Shown piece by piece: positions 21,609 through 30,335 of a DNA stretch of 64,000 nucleotides. This DNA is from Acidiferrobacterales bacterium (lineage in GTDB: Bacteria; Pseudomonadota; Gammaproteobacteria; Acidiferrobacterales; SZUA-150): NCBI GenBank assembly GCA_947258385.1, contig CAMYII010000049.1:18062-82061 (forward strand). Direction: 5' to 3'. The first letter of the stretch is position 1. Every line of letters starts with the position of its first letter. Below the pieces are notes generated by a model that saw only the letters and a list, made by a program, of their open reading frames with translations, searched no databases and was not told the origin of the DNA. The translations under genes were made by a program, and so were the position numbers.

Positions 21609-24230
21609 ATGATTCGTATACCACCATTAAGAACCATTGTAATGAGTTTTAGCGTCGTATTACTGGCGGCGCTATGGGCGCCGCCGGCGTCGGCGTGGCA
21701 GACCTATTCTGCTGACCCGGTGAGTAACACTGGTAACTGCGCCAACTGTCACGGCGACTTCAACGGCGGCAATTATACCTCGTTGAAAGACGGTACGCCC
21801 TGGCCCGCGAACCTGATGAATGGGCACAACCGCTTCATTGACGGAGGTTTTGCGGTCCAGTGCCAGACCTGCCACATATCTCCCGGGGATGCACCGGTCA
21901 ATACCAATATGTCCGGTGGTCCGACGCGAGTGCAGGGCTGTGTCGGCTGTCACGGACGCGACGAGGACATCACTCCCAATGATGGCGCTTTCGGCGGCCC
22001 GACGCCGGGTCGCGGCGACGGTCTGCGGGCGCACCATGCCTCGGCCGGTGTCACAACATGCGCGGGTTGCCACGCTGCGGATGCGGTCCAGGTGGGTGAG
22101 GAGGTCCAACCGTTCAATTACCTTGCCAGCGGGGGCAATGTGCTGGCCCTGTTGAATGCCTCCTGCATGGACGCTCAGTTCGGGCCGGACGGCCTGGATA
22201 ACGACGGCGACGGGTTGACCGACGGCAACGATCCGGACTGTGCGGTCAACCAGGCGCCGGTGGCGAACGCCGGGCCCGACCAGAACGCCAACGTCGGCGA
22301 CACGGTCACCCTAGATGGCAGTGGCTCGAGCGATGCCGATGGCGACGCGCTGATCTACAGCTGGACGTTAACCACCCCGGCGGGTAGCGGGGCGGGGCTC
22401 TCTGATCCGACCGCAGTCAGTCCGACCTTCGTGCCCGATGTGGAAGGCACGTACACGGCCACCCTGATCGTCAACGACGGCACGGTGGACAGCGCCCCGG
22501 ACAGTGCGACCATCACCGCCCAGCTGGTGGTGGTGAACACCCCGCCGGTGGCGAACGCCGGAGTGGACCAGACGGTCACCGTGGGCGACACGGTCACCCT
22601 CGATGGCAGCGGCTCCACCGATGCCGACGGCGATCCACTGACCTACAGCTGGATGTTGGCCGCCCCCGCGGGTAGCACGGCGGTGCTCTCCGATGCGACG
22701 GCGGTCGCTCCGACCTTCGTGGCGGATGTGGAAGGCATGTATACGGCCACCCTGATCGTCAACGACGGCATGGATGACAGCGCGCCGGACAGTGCGACCA
22801 TCACCGCCCAGATCGTGGTGGTGAACACCCCGCCGGTGGCGAACGCCGGAGCGGACCAGACGGTCAACGTGGGCGATACGGTCACCCTCGATGGCAGTGG
22901 CTCCACCGATGCCGACGGCGATCCACTGACCTACAGCTGGACGTTAACCACCCCGGCGGGTAGCGGGGCGGTGCTCTCCGATGCGACGGCGGTCGCTCCG
23001 ACCTTCGTGGCGGATGCGGAAGGCACGTACACGGCGGAGCTCATCGTCAACGACGGCATGGATAGCAGCACTCCGGACAGTGCGACCATCACCGCCCAGC
23101 TGGTGGTGGTGAACACCCCGCCAGTGGCCAACGCCGGAGCGGACCAGACGGTCAACGTGGGCGACACGGTCACCCTCGATGGCAGTGGCTCCACCGATGC
23201 CGACGGCGATCCGCTGACCTACATCTGGACGTTAACCACCGTCCCGGCTGGCAGTGGGGCAACGTTGACCGGGAACGCGACCGTCAATCCGACCTTCGTG
23301 GCCGATGTGGCCGGCGACTACGTCGCGCAGCTCATCGTCAACGACGGGATGGATGATAGCGCTCCGGATACGGTGATGATCACGGCGAGCGTGGTGCCGC
23401 CGGTGAACACCCCGCCGGTGGCCAACGCCGGGCTCGACCAGACGGTCACCGTGGGTGACACGGTGGCGCTCGATGGCAGTGGCTCGAGCGATGCCGACGG
23501 CGATCCGCTGACCTACATCTGGACGTTAACCACCGTCCCGGCGGGCAGTGGGGCAACGCTGGTGGGTGCCAATACGATGAACCCGACCTTTGTGGCCGAT
23601 GTGGCCGGCGATTACGTCGCGCAGCTCATTGTCAACGACGGGATGGATGATAGCGCTCCAGATACGGTGATGATCACGGCGAGCGCAGTTCCACCCATGG
23701 GCGGCGAGGCGCTGTATAACGCGAATTGCGTCTTCTGCCACGGTGACCCGTTCATGGGCCCGGCGGTGGATCCGACGCTGGTCGGTCAGCGGCGGGTCAC
23801 GGGGGCGAGGGAATGTTCGATCGAGGCCTCGATCTACGGCAACCCCAGGGCAGAGTACGACGAAACGCCATTCCCGAACGGCGTCGCCGAGATGCAGTTC
23901 CTGCGAGGACTCCCCGAGGCGGATATTCTGGCGATCTCGGAGTACCTGAACTCGCAGTCGTTCGATTTCCCGGGTGAGCGGCGCTACGTCACGGCCTGTG
24001 CCGGGTGCCACGGGAACGATGCCAGTGGCGGTTTCGTGGACGAGGATGTTCGTGGCGAGGACGCCGGCGACACCAAGGAGGCCATCTACGATGAAGATGC
24101 GATGAACTTCCTGATGTGTCTGCCCACATCCGACATCTATGATATGGGTAATTATCTACGGTCTTTAGACGATGACGACGAAGATGAGGAGGAGGATGAC
24201 GAGGAGCACGACGAACATGACGATGACTAG
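21609..24230 (+). CDS. Large exported hexahaem cytochrome c with five PKD-like repeats
   Basis: An 873-residue protein. Signal peptide to about residue 29, then four CxxCH sites (CANCH, CQTCH, CVGCH, CAGCH) in the first 160 residues, a calcium-binding-like DGLDNDGDGLTDGNDPD, five PKD-like beta-sandwich repeats of about 96 residues (starting APVANAG/PPVANAG), two further haem sites (CVFCH, CAGCH) in a C-terminal cytochrome module, and an acidic Asp/Glu/His tail. Six haems suggest electron transfer in the periplasm or on the cell surface, with the PKD array as spacer or binding stalk. Preceded by GTGAGGAGGGC. Confidence 0.88.
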   Translation: MIRIPPLRTIVMSFSVVLLAALWAPPASAWQTYSADPVSNTGNCANCHGDFNGGNYTSLKDGTPWPANLMNGHNRFIDGGFAVQCQTCHISPGDAPVNTNMSGGPTRVQGCVGCHGRDEDITPNDGAFGGPTPGRGDGLRAHHASAGVTTCAGCHAADAVQVGEEVQPFNYLASGGNVLALLNASCMDAQFGPDGLDNDGDGLTDGNDPDCAVNQAPVANAGPDQNANVGDTVTLDGSGSSDADGDALIYSWTLTTPAGSGAGLSDPTAVSPTFVPDVEGTYTATLIVNDGTVDSAPDSATITAQLVVVNTPPVANAGVDQTVTVGDTVTLDGSGSTDADGDPLTYSWMLAAPAGSTAVLSDATAVAPTFVADVEGMYTATLIVNDGMDDSAPDSATITAQIVVVNTPPVANAGADQTVNVGDTVTLDGSGSTDADGDPLTYSWTLTTPAGSGAVLSDATAVAPTFVADAEGTYTAELIVNDGMDSSTPDSATITAQLVVVNTPPVANAGADQTVNVGDTVTLDGSGSTDADGDPLTYIWTLTTVPAGSGATLTGNATVNPTFVADVAGDYVAQLIVNDGMDDSAPDTVMITASVVPPVNTPPVANAGLDQTVTVGDTVALDGSGSSDADGDPLTYIWTLTTVPAGSGATLVGANTMNPTFVADVAGDYVAQLIVNDGMDDSAPDTVMITASAVPPMGGEALYNANCVFCHGDPFMGPAVDPTLVGQRRVTGARECSIEASIYGNPRAEYDETPFPNGVAEMQFLRGLPEADILAISEYLNSQSFDFPGERRYVTACAGCHGNDASGGFVDEDVRGEDAGDTKEAIYDEDAMNFLMCLPTSDIYDMGNYLRSLDDDDEDEEEDDEEHDEHDDD
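22250..23690 (+). repeat. Five tandem 288-291-bp coding repeats (PKD units)
   Basis: Five head-to-tail copies with period 288 bp (first three steps) and 291 bp (last step), beginning near 22255, 22547, 22835, 23123 and 23414. Long stretches are identical between copies (for instance GTGGTGAACACCCCGCC), so unequal recombination and copy-number change are likely. Confidence 0.85.
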
Positions 24231-24282
24231 TGCTCGATTGCTCGCAGCCGCTGCGCTGTAGCGGCCGGGAGCACACTGGACA

Positions 24283-24318
24283 GGGGGAGGAGACTGGCGT
24301 CTCCTCCCCCATTTTTTT
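24283..24318 (+). terminator. Strong intrinsic terminator behind the PKD cytochrome
   Basis: GGGGGAGGAGAC pairs perfectly with GTCTCCTCCCCC around TGGC, followed by A and seven T. Confidence 0.9.
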
Positions 24319-24380
24319 GCGTATCATGGAGAATGGAAAAACAAAACAGTCGGCTGCCCGGGCCCGTGTGGGGGCATGAC

Positions 24381-24590
24381 CTAAGCCACGTCCTGCAGTG
24401 ACTCAGACCGCACGTTACGCGCATGGCAAAAGATGCAGATCTTGGAATACGTGGTTGGGACGCCTCCCAATGTCTTGTCATTTTCCAGCGCCTGGCCCAC
24501 GTAGTGTATTGTTCCTTGCGCGCCGGGATAAGCCAAGGCCGATACAAATCGGGAGGATGGATTTTTCCCGACCCTGCATGCTGAATCCAC
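24381..24590 (-). pseudogene. Possible C-terminal fragment of a c-type cytochrome
   Basis: The minus-strand frame encodes YVGQALENDKTLGGVPTTYSKICIFCHARN and stops. CIFCH is a haem-binding motif. No upstream part with further haem sites or a signal peptide was found, so it seems a remnant. The sense strand has no better frame here. Confidence 0.3.
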
Positions 24591-24669
24591 TTGAAAGCCC
24601 GGAGAATCAGGACTTTACTAACCGTATATAACCGTCGGATTTTGCGCCTTGGTCATGTAGGAGCAATAC

Positions 24670-25206
24670 ATGCACATAATCATCGGGGTCATTACGGCAA
24701 TCGCGGGCCTGATCTGGGCATTCGTCGCCTTACAGCGGGCCGGTGTCGATCTGAACTCCCTGAATCCCTTTTTGTGGCACAGGCGAGCGCAGTGGAAGAA
24801 AAAGTATGCGGACAAACCTATCTACAGTCTGCGCAACCCGATGGACGTGGCAGGCCTGCTGTTACTTGGCGTCGCCAAATGCGAAGGCGAGATAAGTTCC
24901 GAGCAAAAGAACGAAGTGCTCAAGATCTTCGAGGATGAATTCCACATGACCCGCGATGGGGCCTCGGACCTGTTGCTGGCGAGCTCTTATCTTATGCGCG
25001 ATGAAGTCTATCTGGTGGATCACCTGGACAAGATTCTGGAAAGAAGCGGGCCGGCTTTTACGGCAGATCAAATCGAGTCATTGGTCTCGCTTATGCAGCG
25101 AGTGGCCCGCATCGAGAGCCCGATCAATGAAGAACAAAACAAGCTTATCCAGGCAACTCAGGATTACTTTGAACGGCTCAAAGCAAACCCGGGTACATGG
25201 GGCTGA
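24670..25206 (+). CDS. TerB-like protein with N-terminal membrane anchor
   Basis: A 178-residue protein: one transmembrane helix (IIIGVITAIAGLIWAFVAL), a linker, and an all-helical TerB-type domain (about 55-170: DVAGLLLLGVAKCEGEISSEQKNEVLKIFEDEF and further helices DEVYLVDHLDKILER, ESLVSLMQRVARIES). TerB domains occur in tellurite-resistance and stress systems and in DjlA. ATG 24670 follows TAGGAG. Behind it a perfect CCCCAACC/GGTTGGGG hairpin (25221-25238) may be a weak terminator. Confidence 0.75.
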   Translation: MHIIIGVITAIAGLIWAFVALQRAGVDLNSLNPFLWHRRAQWKKKYADKPIYSLRNPMDVAGLLLLGVAKCEGEISSEQKNEVLKIFEDEFHMTRDGASDLLLASSYLMRDEVYLVDHLDKILERSGPAFTADQIESLVSLMQRVARIESPINEEQNKLIQATQDYFERLKANPGTWG

Positions 25207-25407
25207 GAAACCCGATGGCGCCCCAACCTTGGTTGGGGGTCTCGGCGGTCGTGTGCCCTTGGGATGGCCGGAGAGCGACGGACCACCGTTGCGATTGTCT
25301 GATCGGGTTTGGTCATTCGCCGGCATGCGACTATATGTTCGGTAAGAAACAAATGACGGCATTGCCGGTTTGTTGGCTAGATGGAGTTACTGGCGAGGAT
25401 GGATAGC

Positions 25408-26463
25408 ATGAAAAAACCAACAATACTGTCGTTGTTTGTGATAGGTATATTGGTCTTAGGTCATGAGGCCTCGGCGGCCAAATATGTCGGTGCCGAGGCC
25501 TGTGCGCGATGTCATGCAGAGCAATATAACGACTTCAGGGTATCCGGTCATCCGTATAAGCTCAGTAAGGCCGAGGACGCGAAAAAGCGCCCCATTCCTC
25601 TGCCGCAGGGCTATTCATGGGCTGATATCTCCTACGTGATCGGCGGCGCCCATAAGAAGGTGCGCTATATGGATAAGCAGGGGTATATCATTACCGCGAC
25701 GAAAGACGGCAGCGAGTTGAAGACGCAATACAATCTGGAAACCGGGACCTGGTCGTTCTACCACAAGGGTGAGAAAAAGCCTTATGGCTGTGGATCATGT
25801 CACACGACCGGGTATAAGAAAGACGGACATCAGGATGGTTTGCCTGGCATTAGGGGAACCTGGGCGGAACCGGGCATCCAGTGCGAGGCCTGCCACGGCC
25901 CGGGAGGCGAGCATGTCCGCAAGGGTGACAAGAAAAAGATCACGGTCGACAGATCGGCTGCACTTTGCGGGCGATGCCATATCAGGGGCGCGCAAGACAA
26001 GATACCGGCAAAGGGTGGATTCATCCGGCATCACGAGCAATATAATGAACTGCTCGCCAGTGCGCATAAAGCCTTGGATTGTGTCGCGTGTCATGATCCA
26101 CACAAAAGGTCCGCGTTCAGCATCAAATCAGAGTGCTCGGCCTGCCATACCACGCAGGCATCGGCATACAAAGGCAGCACGATGGAGCAGGTGGGCGTCC
26201 GGTGCATGGACTGTCATATGCCAATGGCGGCAAAGTCCGCGGTCGCAAGGGGAAAGCACGAGGGAGACATCAGAACACATCTGTTTGCAATAAGCACCGA
26301 CGCGAAGGCGGACATGTTCTATGTTGAAAAGGAAAATGGCAAAGAGCGCACATACGCCAAAGGCTTCGTCACCCTGGATTTTGCCTGCCTGAGCTGCCAC
26401 GCGAATAAAGACCGCAAATGGGCGGCGGCAACAGTCAAGAATATTCATTCCTACGGCAAGTAA
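25408..26463 (+). CDS. Periplasmic octahaem cytochrome c (c554-like)
   Basis: A 351-residue protein with a signal peptide (KKPTILSLFVIGILVLGHEASA) and eight CxxCH sites: CARCH, CGSCH, CEACH, CGRCH, CVACH, CSACH, CMDCH, CLSCH. YVGAEACARCHAEQYNDFRVSGH at the mature N-terminus is typical of cytochrome c554/multihaem families. No CxxCK catalytic haem motif is present, so it is more likely an electron carrier than a nitrite or hydroxylamine enzyme, although octahaem reductases with ordinary motifs exist. ATG 25408 fits the signal peptide; ATG 25399 is the alternative. Confidence 0.88.
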   Translation: MKKPTILSLFVIGILVLGHEASAAKYVGAEACARCHAEQYNDFRVSGHPYKLSKAEDAKKRPIPLPQGYSWADISYVIGGAHKKVRYMDKQGYIITATKDGSELKTQYNLETGTWSFYHKGEKKPYGCGSCHTTGYKKDGHQDGLPGIRGTWAEPGIQCEACHGPGGEHVRKGDKKKITVDRSAALCGRCHIRGAQDKIPAKGGFIRHHEQYNELLASAHKALDCVACHDPHKRSAFSIKSECSACHTTQASAYKGSTMEQVGVRCMDCHMPMAAKSAVARGKHEGDIRTHLFAISTDAKADMFYVEKENGKERTYAKGFVTLDFACLSCHANKDRKWAAATVKNIHSYGK

Positions 26464-26563
26464 TCGGTGCTCTGCACGCCGGTTGCGAGCTGTGGCAGCT
26501 TGTGCCCCAGGGTCAATGCGTGTTTGAATAAAGTCACATCGACCGTGATTGGGAGGACGCCCC

Positions 26564-27121
26564 ATGGGTTTGCTCGTTGTTGGTGTTGTCATCCTGGTTG
26601 GCATTCATCTGGTACCAAGCGTCACCGCGCTTCGTCAGCGGCTTGTGCAGAGTCTGGGCGAAAACACGTATAAGGGCGTCTTCTCGGTCATCGCCCTTCT
26701 GGGGCTTGGCCTTATGGTTGTGGGGAAGGGTATGGCGGAGTTTGTGCCGGTATGGCAGCCGCCGGTGTGGGGCAAAGATGTCGCGCCGCTGATCATGCCC
26801 GCGGCGTTCGTGCTGTTGGCCGCGGCATACCTGCCCACGAATATTAAACGAGTCACACGCCATCCCATGCTCTGGGGCATTACCCTGTGGGCGGCGGCCC
26901 ATATCCTGGCAAACGGTGATCTGGCATCTTTGGTGCTTTTTGGCGGTTTGGGTGCGTTTTCCTTGTTTGCCATGTGGTCGGCGAATCTGCGCGGGGCTGC
27001 CAGATCACAAACGCGCCATCCACTGAAAAAAGATATCATTGATGTCGCTGCCGGGATTCTGGTTTATGGTATTTTTTTGTTTCTGCACCCTTACCTGTTT
27101 GGCGTTCCAGCCGTTTCCTAG
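26564..27121 (+). CDS. NnrU family membrane protein
   Basis: A 185-residue protein with about five transmembrane helices. The NnrU signature is visible in the N-terminal HLVPSVTALRQRL and in the middle KRVTRHPMLWGITLWAAAHILANGDLASLVLFGGLGAFSL. NnrU is linked to nitric-oxide-responsive denitrification genes in some bacteria and to isoprenoid chemistry elsewhere. ATG 26564 follows GGGAGG. It trails the octahaem cytochrome by 100 bases, which may hint at nitrogen-oxide metabolism. Confidence 0.88.
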   Translation: MGLLVVGVVILVGIHLVPSVTALRQRLVQSLGENTYKGVFSVIALLGLGLMVVGKGMAEFVPVWQPPVWGKDVAPLIMPAAFVLLAAAYLPTNIKRVTRHPMLWGITLWAAAHILANGDLASLVLFGGLGAFSLFAMWSANLRGAARSQTRHPLKKDIIDVAAGILVYGIFLFLHPYLFGVPAVS

Positions 27122-27575
27122 CCCAGGGTCAGGCGTGCGGCTATTTTTGTACTGCATGGAAGCAGGAGATCCGGTCAAAGGCGGACAAACCGATCGATAG
27201 GGGGCACCCGTCCCGGACGAAAGGGGTCCTTTGCTGCGGTTTGACTTTATTATCATGTAATAACGACATCCAAGCCCGTGAACAGACCTCGGACAACGGC
27301 GCCAGGTTCGCGGCATTTTTCATCTTCACGGTTGCCGCGGCACCCGTTTGCCGGAGAAAACACGGCAAAACAAGGGCTTGCCCAGTTAGTCAGCGCAGAT
27401 ACCAGGGTCTACCTGTTTTTTCTCAATGCAGTATGTCTATACTCTCATTAATACCGGTCGGGTCCAGAATTGCGGTTGCCGGGCGCGGTTTACGCGCCAG
27501 TACAGTTGGTTCAGGAGTTATTTCAGAAAGCCCTGACTAGGTCAGAGCTTCCTGCGGTCGAGGGATAGACCGTTA

Positions 27576-27604
27576 TTTTTCAAACACGTTAAGTGTTTGA
27601 AAAA
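27576..27604. terminator. Perfect 12-bp bidirectional hairpin
   Basis: TTTTTCAAACAC pairs perfectly with GTGTTTGAAAAA around GTTAA. The A- and T-runs at the foot would end transcription in both directions. The CAAACAC core resembles the inner arms of the repeat at 34-70. The surrounding 27122-27799 is gene-free. Confidence 0.65.
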
Positions 27605-27701
27605 TGGAGCGAGGCGCGGCCGCTCTCGGCCATCCCTGGCCTTCGCGGCATTCGTGCGTCCTGCACAGCAGACCTGCGCCGCGCCAAAGCGATTCTAGAG
27701 T

Positions 27702-27767
27702 AGCGGTACATGGATGTACCGCCTGCGGCGCTGAGGATGCAATAAGTTCATGGATGAACGTATTCAG
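27702..27767. repeat. Short interspersed repeat (GGTACATGGATGTACC type)
   Basis: Two palindromes, GCGGTACATGGATGTACCGC (27703-27722) and GTTCATGGATGAAC (27746-27759), are joined by CTGCGGCGCTGAGGATGCA. The same structure occurs at 43832-43898, and diverged copies are inserted in XRE copies 2 and 3. Confidence 0.75.
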
Positions 27768-27799
27768 AGGTTCATTAAGTTACTACAGAGGATCCAGAA

Positions 27800-28213
27800 T
27801 TGAAGCTGTCGCTGATTGCAGGCGCGTCAATATTGATGTTTACCTTAATTGCGTTGGGGCCGCAGGCGGTGCATGCCGGCACCGCCGAAGGACCGCACGC
27901 GCTGGAGCAAACAGTTCAATTCCTTTTGGATTATGTGGCGCGCTCGGAATTGACGTTCATAAGAAACTCGAAGAGATATACGTCTTCCGAGGCCGCGGAG
28001 CATATGCGAGCGAAATATCAGCACTTCAAAGACAAAATAAAGACAGCCGATGACTTTATCGAGCTGGCGGCGAGCAAGAGCCTGTTGAGCGGTAAGCTTT
28101 ACTTGGTTGTTACCGAACAGGGAGAGGAACTACCCAGCGGCGAGTGGTTACGGGACGTGCTGGCCGATTATCGCACACAACACGAAGCGGACCGCCTCCG
28201 TGTCCGTCGCTGA
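27800..28213 (+). CDS. DUF5329 family exported protein
   Basis: A 137-residue protein with a signal peptide (ending AVHA). The segment LDYVARSELTFIRNSKRYTSSEAAEHMRAKYQHFKDKIKTADDFIELAASKSLLSGKLYLV is the DUF5329 signature. Function unknown. The start is TTG 27800 behind GAGGA; no ATG stands before the signal peptide. Confidence 0.75.
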   Translation: MKLSLIAGASILMFTLIALGPQAVHAGTAEGPHALEQTVQFLLDYVARSELTFIRNSKRYTSSEAAEHMRAKYQHFKDKIKTADDFIELAASKSLLSGKLYLVVTEQGEELPSGEWLRDVLADYRTQHEADRLRVRR

Positions 28214-28247
28214 TTTACGTCAGTCATCTACGCAGGGATAGCGATCG

Positions 28248-29249
28248 ATGCCAGCTAGGAACATTCCTTGGCGAATCCCGGGCCTTTGCGGCAAGTACGT
28301 GTCTGTGGGTGCATTAACAGCAGGCGCGCTCTTGCTGGCAGCCTGTGCAACGTCCGATCTGCGGGCGATTCCCACTATCTTCTCCTCTAGAATATCACCG
28401 GTTTTCGCCCCGGTGGCCGTTGCCACAACGCCGGCGTCACTGAAAGTCATGACGCTGAATATGGGCCACTCACGCGGCGCCGGGTTTCATCAGATGTTCC
28501 AGCGTTCCAGCACCGCGGTCAACAACCTCAATGCCGTCCTTGGCGTCATCGGCCAGCAGATTCCGGATATCGTTGCCCTGCAGGAAGCGGACGGACCGTC
28601 ATTCTGGAGCGGCAGCTTTAATCATGTGGAATATCTGGCCCGGCACAGATCCTTCGCGCGACATGTACGGGGCGAACACGCGAGGGGAATCAAGCTGTCG
28701 TATGGAACCGCGTTATTGTCCAACCTGGAACTGTGGGACCCCCTTGCAGTCACATTCGATCCCAACCTGTCGCTGACGGCAAAGGGTTTCCTGGTCTCCG
28801 CCCTGACATGGCCGGCCCCCCCTTTTGCCGCGGTCGATGTGGTGTCCGTTCATCTTGATCCCTTCAGCCGATCGGCAAGAAAACAGCAGGCCGAAGAGTT
28901 GATCGCAACGCTGCAAAACAGGAAGCGCCCTGTGATCGTGATGGGTGATTTCAACACCGATTGGCGGCGCACCGATTCAACGCTAAAGCTGATTGCCCGG
29001 GAACTGGGGCTGAAGGCATACCAGCCGCAAAACGGGAGTTTGCACACATTTCCAAAATCTAAAAAAAGGCTGGATTGGATATTGATCTCGCCGGAGTTTG
29101 AATTTCTCTCATACCGCGTATTAGCCGACCGGGTATCGGATCATCTAGGCATCGTTGCCGAGCTTGGGCTCGTCACTGACCAACAGCGCGATGCGCTGCC
29201 ACGGATGGCAAGTCAGGATCCGCAACCAAGATACATCTCAACCCCCTGA
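28248..29249 (+). CDS. Endonuclease/exonuclease/phosphatase (EEP) family lipoprotein
   Basis: A 333-residue protein. A signal region ends in the lipobox LLAAC. The EEP fold motifs follow: VMTLNMGHS, DIVALQEADG (metal-binding Glu), GTALLSN, VDVVSVHLDPFS, VIVMGDFNTDW (catalytic Asp-Asn) and SDHLGIVAEL (catalytic Asp-His). The fold hydrolyses phosphodiesters in nucleic acids, lipids or inositols; an exported lipoprotein makes a phospholipid or extracellular substrate plausible. Confidence 0.85.
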   Translation: MPARNIPWRIPGLCGKYVSVGALTAGALLLAACATSDLRAIPTIFSSRISPVFAPVAVATTPASLKVMTLNMGHSRGAGFHQMFQRSSTAVNNLNAVLGVIGQQIPDIVALQEADGPSFWSGSFNHVEYLARHRSFARHVRGEHARGIKLSYGTALLSNLELWDPLAVTFDPNLSLTAKGFLVSALTWPAPPFAAVDVVSVHLDPFSRSARKQQAEELIATLQNRKRPVIVMGDFNTDWRRTDSTLKLIARELGLKAYQPQNGSLHTFPKSKKRLDWILISPEFEFLSYRVLADRVSDHLGIVAELGLVTDQQRDALPRMASQDPQPRYISTP

Positions 29250-29438
29250 CGAGGAGGCGCGCCGCGCCCTTGCCGGCTGGGCCTTTCACGCGCTGCTTGC
29301 AACGGCAAGTACTATCGTCAGCGGCCGCTCGGCGGCGTGTTCCGTTTATTCATGCCATCCGGGGCCTGATAAGATATTGCGCCCGATGCGGGTATAATTG
29401 CACGGCAGAAGGACGACTTGTCAAAGAAGGGATTTCGC

Positions 29439-29765
29439 ATGGTTGCTTTCGAAAAGTTTTTTGAGGCGCTGCAAGCACGGGTGGAGGGATTGGCTAGGAG
29501 CAATTGGAAGGACTTTGTCGATGCGGCCGAGCAGGACGGCAAGGATTATCTGGAGGAAATCAAGGAAGACCTGAGACGCTGGACCAAGTTGCTTGCCGGT
29601 GGCCGGTTGAAAAAAGATGAGTTTCGAATTCTCGTTGGCAGCACGGAGGACCTTATTAAGCTGACGGCTTTGAGGCGGGCAGGGCTGTCACAAGTAAGAC
29701 TGCAATTTTTCAGGACCACCATAATTGGCCTTGTTGCGGATACGGCGTGTGACTTATTTCTGTGA
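29439..29765 (+). CDS. Small helical hypothetical protein
   Basis: A 108-residue protein, amphipathic and helical (FEKFFEALQARVEGLARSNWKDFVDAAEQDGKDYLEEIKEDL), with a hydrophobic C-terminal end (TTIIGLVADTACDLFL) that may contact membrane. ATG 29439 follows AAGAAGGG; a TTG at 29418 is possible. No family recognised. Confidence 0.5.
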   Translation: MVAFEKFFEALQARVEGLARSNWKDFVDAAEQDGKDYLEEIKEDLRRWTKLLAGGRLKKDEFRILVGSTEDLIKLTALRRAGLSQVRLQFFRTTIIGLVADTACDLFL

Positions 29766-29813
29766 GAAATCTTTGATAGCGATGATCGACACGGTACCCT
29801 ACCGGAGGATAGC

Positions 29814-30142
29814 ATGAAAAGTTTTCTATTGTTATTTGCTATTTCGTAGTTGTTGATCCTCCCCGCTCAGGTTCAGGCGGAAATGCGGCGCAATGGCCCA
29901 TTAATTTAGCTCGGGGAGTATAAGGCGGATGTCCTGATAAAATACGGTGAACCTTTTTTCCAAGACAAGGTGTATGCCGACAATGACGCGGCAGGCATAT
30001 CGAAGACGGCAGCAACGTAATACCCTGTCGGCTGATAGACCAGTGGACGTACAAACCGGGACGGGGACAAATTTTTCAGATACTGACCTTCAAGGCGGGA
30101 CGGCTGGGGAGTATCAACACGGGCGGCAGAATGCCGGAGTAG
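29814..30142 (+). pseudogene. DUF2845 pseudogene
   Basis: ATG 29814 behind GGAGGA opens a signal-peptide-like start, with stops at codon 12 and again at codon 33. Between and after, the DUF2845 features are readable: LGEYKADVLIKYGEPFFQDKV, then in another frame DQWTYKPGRGQIFQILTFKAGRLGSINTGG, ending at TAG 30140. The two conserved cysteines (MRC and KCGEP in the family) are replaced by Arg and Tyr. With two nonsense codons and one frameshift it cannot be functional. Confidence 0.85.
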
Positions 30143-30335
30143 TGCAAGTTACGTTTTTGCGAGATTACTGCTGTGAGAACGCCTGGTTCAATTCAGCGCA
30201 GGCCATCTACAGCAAGCATCGTCATTTTTATCAGTTTTACGCTGGAACTGCACCAGATACCGGTGCCATTACTGCCTTTTGTATCAAACTCTGCTATCGC
30301 ACACGCCGGTCAACAGTCTATCGATATTATCAAAT

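Noticed and set aside
22355-23194. Three regularly spaced 87-codon minus-strand frames
   Set aside because: They are exact antisense shadows of the PKD repeats, recurring with the 288-bp period.
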